Assembly (NCBI GenBank): GCA_023374025.1
Contig: SIJG01000006.1
Span: forward strand, 2,665,102-2,729,101
DNA length: 64,000 nucleotides
Source: Heterodera schachtii
Lineage: Eukaryota > Nematoda > Chromadorea > Rhabditida > Heteroderidae
Direction: 5' to 3'
Below the pieces are notes generated by a model, which was not told the DNA's origin, did not search any database, and was given only the letters and a program-made list of their open reading frames with translations. A program made the translations under genes and the position numbers. Shown here piece by piece: positions 44,801-56,500 of this stretch (positions are counted from its first letter, which is position 1; each line of letters opens with the position of its first letter).

Positions 44801-47800
44801 CTCGGGGAAGTCAATTTGAATCTGACATTTTCAAATTTTCAATTTTTAAATTTAGAGTATACAAGATTCGATGGGGTCATTTGAATCTGACCGATTTCAG
44901 TCAGTTCGTTTCAGTCTGAGGAGCTTTAGAGTCTGAAGTGCCTATTTACTCCAAATCGTTTTTTCTATTAAAATTGGCACCCAGATTGAAACGGCCCGAT
45001 TATTCAAGGTAAATTTGGACAAAATTTATTGTTTCAATTCCTTGGACGATTGAGTTTTTGTGGCTAAAAATGAATGCCAATCCCCGCCCGGCACAACTTG
45101 TTGCTGCTGTGGTTGCGGCTGTGGCTGTTGTTGTTGCTGGACAACTGATTGTTGCGGTTGCGGCTGTTGTTGCTGCTCGGTCTGCTCCTGTTGCTGTTGT
45201 TGCGCGAATTGGGGCGGCGGAGGCGGTGGCACGAAAAAGCCATTGTTGGAAGATGCCTGCGGTGGGCCACCGTTCCAACGGTCGAACGCGGCCGGGCGCG
45301 GCAACGCAGCGGCCCCGTTTTGTTGAGGCTGCAACGCATTTTGTTGCTGTTGTTGGGCCCATTCATTGTTAACCTTTTATGACATTTAATTATATTTAAA
45401 TTTAATATTAAATAATTATTAAAACTTTATTTATTTTTTAAATAATTTTTAGAGAATTAAAATGATAAAGCATGGAAATTTGTGATGGACACCTGTGGAG
45501 GCTGAATGGGCGGGAAGCGAAGGTTCATTTGTTGCGGGAAAATGGGGTGAAAAAACAACATTTCGGGCGACTGTCGGAAGGGATTGATGTGGGGCCAACG
45601 CATGCTTAATGAAAAGTGCCAATTTATCAATAGTTAAAAAAAGCACAACATAGTGCGGCAAGTCAATCCAACAGCAAAATATTGGCAAAACTCGAAATAA
45701 TTCTAACCAATTCATTCATTTTTGTGAAATTTTTTAAGAAAGTGCAAAAAACAGATTATTCTTTCCATATTATACAACCAATTTCCCGGACAAACACAAG
45801 ATTTTTTAGGATTATTTGACGAGATTTCGGACAATTGGTGAGCTGCCTTTGCAAAACTTACTTTTCCCTAAAATCCGGCACATTCGGCTGTTGTTGTTGT
45901 TGCTGCTGTTGCTGTTGTTGGAACTCGTCCGGCATATTCGGCATTTGCTGCTGCTGTGCCCATGGGCCAAACATGCGCGGTCGCTCCTCCGGCTCAGTGA
46001 TGTGATTGTTCATCTGCTGCTGCTGCTGTTGCACAAAGCTGGGCGGATGGAACTCACCGAATCCGTCGAGAAAAGAGCGCGAATTCTTCAAAAAAAAAAT
46101 AAATAAATTATTCTCATATTTTTAACAATTTTTTTATTTTTTGTATATGGCACATTTGCATTTTTATGGTTCTGTCCCATATTTACTATAAAATATAAAG
46201 CTTTATCTACTTTCAATTTTTACAATTTTAAACCAATTTCATTAAAAAATTCATTTCATTAGAGCAGCTTAAAATTCAGTCTAGAGAACAAAAAAATGAA
46301 AAAAATGGCATTTTTTGCCAAAATTTGAAATAGTGCATTTCCGAAATTATGCAAATCATTCGATGAACTTGGCAAAAATCCTTGCCAATGGCTATATGAT
46401 GCCCTGCCCACCTTGAAATCGTCAATCAGTGGGCGAGGGTGTGGGAAGAAATGTTGCGGCATCGGAAATGCCATCTGAGCGGGGAGTGAGTGTTGTTGCT
46501 GTTGCTGGGGCTGGCCCATTTCGACGCCACGTTGTTGCGGGCCCCAAATGTTGTTGTTGTTGTTAATGTTGCCGTTCTCTTGGGCGGCCGTCTCGGCGCC
46601 GTCGGCTCCGTTTTGCGGCTCCACCTCAATGATGGACACTTGCATGGTGCCGTCAAAGCTGCAAATTAAATTTAAATGAGTCGTGCTTAATTCTATATTT
46701 TAGAAAATATCTATTAGTCTAATTTGAAGTGAGATACGGTAAATTTTTTGTGGAAAATTTTTCAAAATGAGACACAAAGCATGGTACATTTTGTAGAAAA
46801 TACTGTATTCTATAAGGGGAACTGTAATACCATTTATTTTTTCATGGTACGTGTGTATCCAAAATGAATATAAAGTGGGCCGTTGGTTTGATCATTTATT
46901 AATCATAAACAGCAGATTATTTATAGTTTAACGGGTTCGGCTCAAATGCACCACAGTATGTATAGTAGCAAATGGGTACGGTAGACCAAACTGTCAACCG
47001 TACGCTCGTGCAGCCTTTACCCAATGTCCTCCGCATGCTGTTTGATCTTCTGCAGGATGTTGCGCAAAAACTGCAGTCGTGCGTCGCGCACCTGGGAGAA
47101 CGGCCCGCTGTTGGTCATGCCGTTGCTGCCGAACATTTGTGGCATCGGTTGCTCCACCTAAACAAGCAAAAACACTTGGAAATGATTGTTAACCGAACCT
47201 AATTCAAACCGAAAAGTTTTCAATTTAGTGCCAAAATTAGCCCAATTTTAGAAATGACTCAGCAGTATGCCGAAATTGGAAAGTTAGGGAAGAAAGAAAA
47301 AATTTAATGTATTATTAACGCATATTTATTATTATTATTATTATTATTAATCACTTTAATTTATCAATTTATCATATTTAAGTTATGCTAACGATTTATG
47401 ATTGTTTTGGTTTTTTGACTTTGTTCCTCATTTCAATCTATGCTCTAAATGTCGTGCCTAATTTTATATGAAACTCTGGCGCAATGCCCAATTCCATTAG
47501 TCTCTTACCCTATTTTCGTCAAATCTTTAACAAATTTATTTATTTCACACCTCCACGGAGTTTTGTTGGGGTCCAAATGGCTGCTGCACTCTGCGGCCGT
47601 TCAGTCCCATAAATTGCGGGAAGGAGTCGATGGCCACCACGGGCTCTGACGGTTGTGCCGGTGCCGATGTGGTGCTGGTGGTGGACGGGTCGCGGTCCAT
47701 GGACGCCGAAATGGGAAGCGATGGTGGCAATTCATTACTACAAAAATTAAAATTAAAATTTTATAGGTTATTATTATATATTTATTCAAAACTTTTATAT

Positions 47801-49117
47801 CACACTCTCTTTTTCTGTGTTTTATTTCCCTAAAGGATTATGAAAATATTATGAAAATATTTATTTTCAATGCATATTCGCTACACTCCATCAGAGATTC
47901 AAGTCATTTACATATAATTGTCAATTACAGAAATTTCAGTTACAGTAACCCAGATAGAAACAAATTATTAGCAAAGGAATAAAAACTCAATTTACCTTTT
48001 GGCTAGGCTGAATAATCTGTCAAATTTCTCGCCAATGGCCGATGATGCTCGATGGTAATAGTCGTAGGGACCGGCGTTTTCATAGCCCATGCGATGCTTC
48101 AGCTCGGCCCTGAAATGAAGATTCGAAATTTAATTAGTATACAATTATTTAAACAGAATTCTGATCACTACTAGTTTATCACCAATTAAAATAAAACCAG
48201 CAAATGAAATTTAACGCCAGGAAACTTAAGCCTAAAGAAAAAGAACTAAAGATAAGATTCGCAGTAGGTTCAGTTTAGTGAAATCGGCTCAAGCAACAGA
48301 TCGGTTCGATATCAAACCGGTAAACAAAAATATGATAAGCAAAGTCTGAGAAGAAATGCCCCAATTTAAACAGTGCCAAAAGAGTTTGGTATTTCATTAA
48401 AACATTTAGCCGTCCCTCTCTCTCTCAATTTCCCAATCATTTAGCCCATTTATGCTTTGTACACTTTGCCACCAATTGACTGGCCAAAAAAACTGCTTAA
48501 GCTCACAATAGTTCCTTCTTTACTTGACTGACCAGCGCAGCTTGAAGAAGTTCTCCTCGCGTTGTCTGTTGTACGCCATTTCGGACAAAGTGAGCGCAAA
48601 AGCGGCCATCAGAAAGACGGCGATCAGCACCAACAGAATGCCTTTGTAGCCGCGCGCCTTGCGCATGATAATCGGCTGGGGCGGCAACGGCGGACGCGGC
48701 AGTTGGGGCCCGAGCGGAAGCGGAATGCGCGCCTCAGTGGTGGAGTAGCCGGGCGGAGGCGTGTCTAATGGTTAAGCAATGGTAAACTTCAGATAATTCA
48801 AAAGCCAAAATTAATTAGACAGGGAGAAATGGAGTCCAAATGAATACGGTAGGTATTTTAATGGAAGACCGTAATTAGGAAATTTATGAATTTGGATTAA
48901 ATAGTATTAAATAAATTTTGAAGGCGAATAAGATAAAGGTTTTTGGTTATTTCGAAGATTTTATGATTTCTGAAAATTGGGAAAATTTCTTGTTGAAATG
49001 CCAAAGAATGATGGTCTGCTCCTTGCTTTCTGCTGCTCGTTTACCTGATTTTTCTGGGCTCCCCTTGGCCTCCTCAAGCGGCGGTTTCTGGTCCAGCCCA
49101 ACAGTAAATACTTTCAT
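41837..49117 (-). CDS. Type II single-pass membrane protein with Gln-rich ectodomain, 880 aa
   Basis: Sixteen minus-strand exons join in phase: 49117-49045, 48764-48533, 48109-47996, 47737-47551, 47157-47021, 46658-46412, 46085-45862, 45604-45493, 45373-45098, 44821-44681, 44601-44529, 44342-44152, 43771-43631, 43319-43086, 42506-42381, 41971-41837. The cytoplasmic N-terminus is Pro-rich with a PPGY (PPxY-type) motif near residue 28. A basic stop (RKARGYKG) precedes one membrane span near 66-85 (ILLVLIAVFLMAAFALTL). A folded-looking juxtamembrane part follows (ENFFKLRWAELKHRMGYE). Then comes a long low-complexity ectodomain with poly-Gln runs, an acidic DDDDND block, a PPPPPP stretch and a charged helical tail (EEIEKTEKVFESMVQNMKRM). 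The donor at 45097 (GTTGTG) is the weakest call. TTTAAG 16 bp before the ATG could be a trans-splice acceptor. Family not recognised; a surface or cuticle-related role is only a guess. Confidence 0.75.
42828..42852. repeat. (CT)n microsatellite in intron
   Basis: A CTCTCTCTCTCTCTCTCTCT run, with further TCTCTCTG motifs nearby, lies in the intron 42507-43085 of the Gln-rich membrane protein gene. Confidence 0.8.
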
Positions 49118-52100
49118 TATTTTGTTTATTTTGCTTAAATTTAAAAAATATTATTTATTAGAAAAATATGATAATTTCTCAACGCCATGACTCATACTCA
49201 TAAGAGACATTTAATGGAAAAAGAACATTTGCAAATAAATACATGTGTAAAACAGCGGTGGTAAATTTTAAACTTCTAAGACTATCACTAATATATATTG
49301 AAAAAATATTTTTAGAGGGAAAATTTTTTAATGGCATGCCATAAAGTCGCAATTTGTCACATAAGAAATGGCGTAAAATTCTTTTTACACCATATAAGCT
49401 ATTAAAAAGTACCAATAAATGGACACTTTACACACAACATAAAAAAGGTGCCATCAAAATTTTGGTGTGCCATAAATAGGCAATTTGTAATGCAAACAAA
49501 TGGCACCGCGAATGCATTATCAAAACATTCGCCCATCTTCTAATGGGGCGGGCACCACACACACTGAAATAAACTGAGTGTATGAGAAAAGTGCGCAATT
49601 CAATCAGTACAAAAAAAAATACAAAAACAATTCCCAATTTTTGATTGGGGGGGGGGGGTGTTCTTCTGTTGCTGAATCATTCCCATCACAGCACCACACA
49701 CTTTAACAACACATTGTTATTATTCACCAACCATTTTCCCCTCATAGCCCACGGACGGACCCCACCCATTCATTCAATATCCCTCCCCCTCCCCATCCCC
49801 CCGACACCCCCAAAACAGGTCACGAAGAGAGCCAGCCCAAAAAAGGGGAGGCGAAGCGGGGGGGGGGGGGGGGGGGGAATATTACGCCAACACCAAAAAA
49901 AGGACGATGAAGAAGAGGAGGAGGAGAAGTACATAGGAGCAGAGCACCGGAGGAGAAGAAGATGATGAGGGGAGGAGGAGTAAAATGGGGAAGAGATGGT
50001 TGGAGGAGTGCTGCGCAATTGAAAATCGGCGGGGGGGGGGGGGAAGGTGCGCGGAGGACAAATGCACAAATTTGGGGGGGGGGGGGGAGGGCAATTGAAT
50101 GAGTGAGCTGCTGCTGGGAAAAGAGAGAAGCGAGAGGAAAGTGTCGTCCGTCCCCTCGGGGGCAACACGAGAAAAGTGAAAAAAGCTGCTTGCTGAACAT
50201 GCCCACCGCTTAAACGCGTTTCGTTCTCGAGAAAAGGTGCCATATTTTGAACGATTGTCTCGAGTGTATTGGTGCTAGGTCGTTTCGTAAAAAGTGCCTA
50301 TTTTACAGCTTTTCAAGAAAAAGTCGTCATAACTTTTCTTAAATACATCCAAAAAAAAGGGGAGATAAGTGCAAATTAATCCCGGAAATTTTTGGACCCT
50401 TTTTGGGATATATTAGTATGGATGCCAGACTGCTAATGTGTTTCAAACTTGGTAGGGCAATATTAGTTTTTGAATTTTTAATAATTGCTGGGCCAATGCT
50501 TTGTTCCCAGAGGGGGGGGGGGGGGAGGAAGTTTAATGAATCCTATCTATAAGGATGGAACAAAATTAATTGTGGAATAAAGTGTCCAAGAATGACAAAT
50601 TTATCCTCTCTCCGCTCAATGTCCGTCCGTCCCCGTTCTTGGCGCAGGAAGGAGGCGCCCTCCCCCGCCCCGCCCATTTTTGTGTGGCAATTCGTCTTGG
50701 ACTCACTCACTTCCCCTCCTCTTGGCCCAAGACGTACAAGCAGCAGATGTGCACACATACACACAACAATCACACGATCAAAACATCGTTATGTGGCCAA
50801 TGGTGGATGATGATGGACTGATGGATGCATTTAGTCGGGGGGAAATGTGGGCAAATTTGTGGCCAAATTAGCCGAAGAATTTTGCCTTCAACAAATTGGG
50901 ACATTAAGGAAGGGAGGTGGGCAAAAAAGATTTGTAGGGGCTTAAAAAGGTGGTCAACATTTAAACTTAAAAAAAAAATTATTTTTTAATAATTAGCAAA
51001 ATTAAATTAAATGCTCAACTATTTACAAAATATAGCAATAAAAAAGCCATAGAATTAGAATAAAGACATTGTATACATACATGTATACATAATGAAACTT
51101 GGTTAGGCGAAACTAATTTTTACGAAATCAATAGAAAAAATTCCTCTGATTTTTAACAAAATTGGCGATCTGGAAGGATGTAGGCCTATCACATTGTGAG
51201 AAGGGAAAAAGCCCAATGTGTCCGAAGCGGCCAAGCACAAATAAAGCCATCCTCTCAGCCGATGAAGCGGCCTTCAATAGCCCATAAAAGAATTGCTTTT
51301 TCTATGTTTTGTTAGATTTGAATAAATTTAATTCAATTCTTTCCCATCTAACAATCAATTTAACTCCTTAAATTTATGTGTTATGTATTTGTCACTCACA
51401 GAACGGGGTCGGGGGGGGGGGGGGAGGTTGCTTCTGCATTGGTTCGGGCACTGAATGAATGGGCCCCGGGGGGCGCGGAGCATCTGTCGAGAGTCTTGTC
51501 ACTCTTCTGCCGAGAGTGAATTGGGGGAATGGGAATTTGGGCGAGAATTGGAGGGCGGGGAATGTTTTCTTCGTCTTCTCCCAGCCCAATCCCTACGCCA
51601 TAAACTTGCGCAGCGTACGTCTCGCACACCCCACTAGTAAAAGCCTGTTCCCGAAGGTCGCCCTGCCGCTGTCATCGGCGAATGGGGGGGGGGGGGACGG
51701 AGCTGTGAATAGAATTTGTTGTATGTGTATCAAATTACAATGATAAAATTGCCATTTTTAGAGGAAGGAATATTTTGTTACACTACATATACATTTCCTA
51801 GTTTAATAAAAGGAAGATTCAAATTTGGCATTTTAAAATATTTTTTTTGTGGTTTATGTATTTGGAGTGTGCGTTTTTACTAAAAAGAATATTTAAACTC
51901 GATATTTCTCAGGGGATTTAAGTGTTTTGTTTGGTCATTCGAAAATCCAATATACAACATGAATAGAACTGTTGAACCACACAACATTTTGAGGGTGTAC
52001 CCACACAAAAAAAGGCGGATCAAAGGGAAAGTGAATGAATGAAGAATGAATGGAAGGGAATAAACAAACAGAAGACGGAATGAATGGTCGATGATTATGT

Positions 52101-52297
52101 ACGCTTCACTATTGAATGAGCGATTCAATTGAGCAATTGAAGAATTGTGCATGGGAGTGGGTGGGCTGCTTATTGTTGAAGAATTTGAGGAACAAAATAA
52201 AAGAAAATGGGGAGAGAGAGAGAGATAGAGAGAGAAAGAGAGGATAAAGAGAGAGAGAGGAGGATAAAGAGTGAGAGAAAAGAAAGAGAGGAGGAAT

Positions 52298-52335
<38 letters not shown>

Positions 52336-52942
52336 AGGAAGAACAAAAAAAAAAAGAGAAAGGATAAAAAATAGTGATCGAGGATAAAGAGGAAGAAGAA
52401 AATGAAAAGGAGGAGGAAAAGCTAAAGGAAAAGGAAGGAGTTGAAAGTTTTCTAGAAATGAACCAAAATCCTAAATCAAATAGAATTTGGGGGACGAACT
52501 GTGCTTGGCGTAAAAACATTGGCGAAATGCCTGTGCACAGTAACAAACACTTCGCCAAAAACAGGTCGACGTCATGTCGGCGCAATGCATTAATTTAAAA
52601 CACAAAAACAAAATGTTTGTCGCATTAATTGAGGTTTTGGGGAGTAAAAAGAGCGCCGCGAGGGAATGCATCGATTTTCAGCAGCAGCGCCGGAGGGGAA
52701 AACATTTTACGATGAAACGGCAAACACTTGGGGTCTGTGGGGAGAAAAAGTGGGCATTTTCTGAGAAAATAATTTGGATAAATTAATCGAATTTTTGGCA
52801 CCTTTTTAACATTCTTTTTAAAAAATTACGGCTTAAAATGAATTTTTAATTGAAGAAATAAAAATTTAGTCTTGTGATGCACATTTAGAAAAAGCATGAA
52901 CAACAAACAATGTGAAGACTAAATGTTTAGCTATGCCATGAG
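49118..52942. other. Long upstream region with many poly-G tracts
   Basis: No supportable gene in 3.8 kb. Runs of 8 to 17 G occur near 49647, 49858, 50030, 50075, 50511, 51412 and 51683, all on the plus strand, i.e. C-runs on the strand of the gene ending at 49117. Several long open frames here (for example 49770-50243 on minus) consist of poly-Pro or poly-Ser translations of these tracts. The region may hold the promoter of the membrane protein gene. Confidence 0.5.
52213..52345. repeat. (GA)n microsatellite
   Basis: Nearly uninterrupted GAGAGA with small GGATAAAGAG interruptions over about 130 bp. Reading frames across it are low-complexity Ser/Leu translations. Confidence 0.9.
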
Positions 52943-53539
52943 TAGGGCTGCTAATTTTATGTAAATACATATTTTTTTCCTGAATTCTCCATGCTTTGAA
53001 TAGTAGGAAAAACACTTTCTTTTTTATTTTTGCGAACAAAAGTTTGGACTTTTATTTACATATTTTTACATATTTTGGGATTTTTCTACATATTATATAT
53101 GTACATATTTTTACACATATTTTGGACTTTTTCGTACATATTTCGCAATTTTTCGTACATATTTTCATTTTTTTTTTTACATATTTTGAGGATTTTTGAG
53201 AATTTTTATAGAAGTTTTTTGTGAAAAATTTAAAAAATTTTTTTAAAAATGTATCCCTAAAAAATCGAATGTTTTTCAAAAAATGAAATACCAAAAATTA
53301 ATTTAAAATACTAAAAAGTGATTCTAAGCCTATTTTGGTCATTTTTATGGCATTTTGTGCCTATTTCACTTTTTACGAAGAATTTTTTTCCAAAAAATAA
53401 GCATTAAAAAAATTTTTATTTACATATTTTAGTACATATTTGGGGATTTTTGTATATATTTCATATATATTTTAGCATTTTTTATACATATTTTATTTAC
53501 ATAATTCGCAAATTTTCTTACATAAAATTAGCAGCCCTA
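52943..53539. mobile_element. hAT-like MITE, TAGGGCTGCTAATTTTATG family
   Basis: The first 22 bases (TAGGGCTGCTAATTTTATGT and two more) are exactly inverted at the right end. An exact 8-bp target duplication GCCATGAG flanks the element (52935-52942 and 53540-53547). The interior is AT-rich with repeated TACATATTTT words and no reading frame. It is 597 bp. Confidence 0.9.
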
Positions 53540-53547
53540 GCCATGAG

Positions 53548-56500
53548 AATGCCTTTTTAAAATCAACAAAATTTTTGAGGGTTTTTTTTTGAAGCGAATT
53601 TATTTTGTATCTATCTTTTTAATTAATGGGTACTTAAATTGTAAAAATGATCCTAAAATATGAATTTAATAATTTTATAAAATGGTAAAGTTTCTTTATC
53701 ATTTTGACCAAAAAGCACCGAAAATCATGTTCAATTTAAATCAAAAATTTTAAAAAAATTTCCAAAATGCTCAAACGCCCCACCATTTAAGCTCACCAAA
53801 ATGCACACATTATTTTTGCCCTGTGCTTTGGTCGGTCCGACTGAAATCGCTGAAATCGATGGATCAAGCACCCGGCCCTCTTCGATCAGTGCTTCTCCTC
53901 CCCCCCCCACCAATTTCCATCCAACCAACCAACCAGCCACTCTTCTAATCCTGGCTGAACTGCAGCCGGTCGACGACGACAACGACAAAACGACCCCGTC
54001 TCAAGTCTCTGCTCTGCTGCGGCTGTTTCGTCCAGCGCCAGCCGATCCGCTCCAAATCCTAAAAGCCCCCCCCCCATCAGTCACCCTTTGATCTCCGCTC
54101 TGCTCAGTTGCGCAGAAAGCAATAAATGTGAATAAAATGAGACGGATATAAAGAGAAGGAGGAGGAGAAGCGGAATGGACGGACATAAAAAGTGTTATTA
54201 AAAGACAAAAAATCGAATTGATCAGCCAGTTACAATTTCGAGCGATCGCGGAGATTGGTGATCGGATTGGGGCACAATGTGTGCCGACGGGTAGGGACAG
54301 CAGTCGGAGGAAGACTAAGACGCGCATTGGATCAACATTTGTTAGGATCGAAAGGACAGATAAAATGGGTGATTGATAAGTTTAGACAAAAACCAAGTGA
54401 ATGATTTATATTAATTCCCTAATCTGTAGGGGAAAACATAAAGGACCTGGGAAGTAAGGAGCTGTAAGATAAATATTGTTGATCACCATTTTTTGGGGAA
54501 GAATATCGGCGGAGATTGGGCACGAAACATCAATATCCATTGTCAGGGATGGATGGATGCAAAGATTCGAAAAAGTTTAAATCAAACTCATTTCACCGAC
54601 TCGGATTGGAGACTAACCGCAAGTAGAGAGAGTTCGGCACCGTAAAATTATATGGTTGCAAAAATTTTCAATAACTTTTAAATGGGTTTTAAGCAAAAGC
54701 ATACCGTTAAAGAAAAAGCGCTTTTGTCACAAACTCTGCTTTCATTAGAAAGAATTGTTGAAATTCGGGAATGGTCTGTCAGTAATGTAAAGAGGCGAGA
54801 GCCATGTTTGGGGAATAGGTACAAAAATATAAGTGTTTTAAGCACGGCATATGCTTGGAGCTGAATTCTCATATGAAAGACGGTTCGGGGAAATGAACTT
54901 TAACCCACTGATAGGAAATGAAAAAAGTGATTAAAATTTCTTCTCCATATAAGCATATCTCAAATCTCAAGTCTCGGTTAGAAGCAATCCACTTGAAATT
55001 CAAGCACCTTTTCAAAAAACTAACGTGAATGATTTTTAATAAGATGAATCAACATAATTCCAATGCTTTTTCAAATTGAAAAAATTGGAAATTAAAAAAA
55101 GATAACTGACTTTGTCTTTGGAGAAAAGTACATAAACATATGGTACTTCATAATTATATTGAGACCACAGAAGACCAAATTATGACATCATTTTCTGGGT
55201 CATTTTGGCTATAAAAAATCAAAATTACAGCAAGATGCTGCAATTTTCTCGACTAAAATAGGGACAGAAATTTATTGCTCTCAAAAGCACAGGACGACAC
55301 ATATTTACTCTTTGTGATCAAAAACTTTAACTTTTAATCGGAAATCAAGTCACATGAAAAATGTGAAAAGCTTATAAATTTTGAAAACTCTCCCAAAAAT
55401 TTCTGCTGAGAGTGTTCCTCCAAATCAGCTTCACCCCTCCGCCCAATTCCTTTCCCCAGCAGAAGTTGCCCCCGTTTTCGCGCTCCTTGAAAAATACTTA
55501 AAAATGAACACAAGTGCCGCCCCCCCCCCTCCCAATTCTCCTCGGGGGTCAAATCAAACAGAAATTTTCGGGGGGGGGGGGGGGGCGGGGGGAGCACTTT
55601 TTGGTGGAGAAAAGTCACCGACAATTGTCAAGTGGTTTATTAGGGGAGAAAATTTGTGGTCGTTTTTCCGGTTGAAAAGGCGCTCAAATAATTGGAGACA
55701 ATTTGTCAACAACATTATTTTTTGCAAATTTCAATTTGTTTGACGATTTAAAATTCGCCTTTACAATGGAGAAGTTTAAATAAATAGTAAAACAAAAATT
55801 GAAAATTTTAAAATAAAAGTAATTAAAAAAGAGGGATTGAAAAACAAATAAATAAAATTATTTTAAGAAATCTTTTTAAGTTACTTTATTTTACAATGGC
55901 ATGATTTATGGCTAAAATTTTCAATGAAAAAGTTTTAATTTCTAAAGACCAATTTGCTGGGACATAAAAGAAATTAAAAATAATAAGTAATATTTTGTGC
56001 GAAAAACTCAAAAAATTTTTCTTAAATTCAGATTTGGGTATTTAATCATTTTAAAGTTTTTCATACGTGCGGAATTGGTTCAAATAAAAAAAATCGATGA
56101 TTTTACGCTTAAAAGCCCAAAAATTTTTTTCTAAAATATTATTTGCAACACATTATATGTAATGCAAATGTGCTTATTATGAATAGTTATAAGTGCATAC
56201 AAATTGCATAAGTAGCTTTTTGCAGCATTTGCACTTCCTTTGTCCCCATTTGTTGAACAGAAAGAAAGCTGTGAAACTGACAAAGCCATTAGGGGGGGGG
56301 GGGGGGGGGGGGGGGAAAGGGGGAGGGAATGGTTGAAGAGCCCGGGGGGGGGGGGGGGGGGGAGGGGGAATGGTCACATAGCACTCACTCACCACCCGTA
56401 AAAGTTTCCGCTAAAAGCCCCCCCCCCTTCCGTGCCCACAGCTTTTGCTATATAGAGCAGCGCAAAAGCGGAAAAGGGAGGAGGAGAAAAAGCAGTGTCA

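Noticed and set aside
49770..50243. 157-codon open frame on the minus strand
   Set aside because: Composed of poly-Pro, poly-Ser and poly-Phe from poly-C/G tracts and GAGGAG repeats; no splice or family support.
52109..52585. 158-codon open frame on the minus strand
   Set aside because: Most of it is Ser/Leu/Phe translation of the GA microsatellite.
53801..54091. 96-codon plus-strand frame starting MHTLFLPCALVG
   Set aside because: Pro/Ser-rich read with no stop by chance in a GC-richer patch; both strands open, no splice sites linking to other exons.
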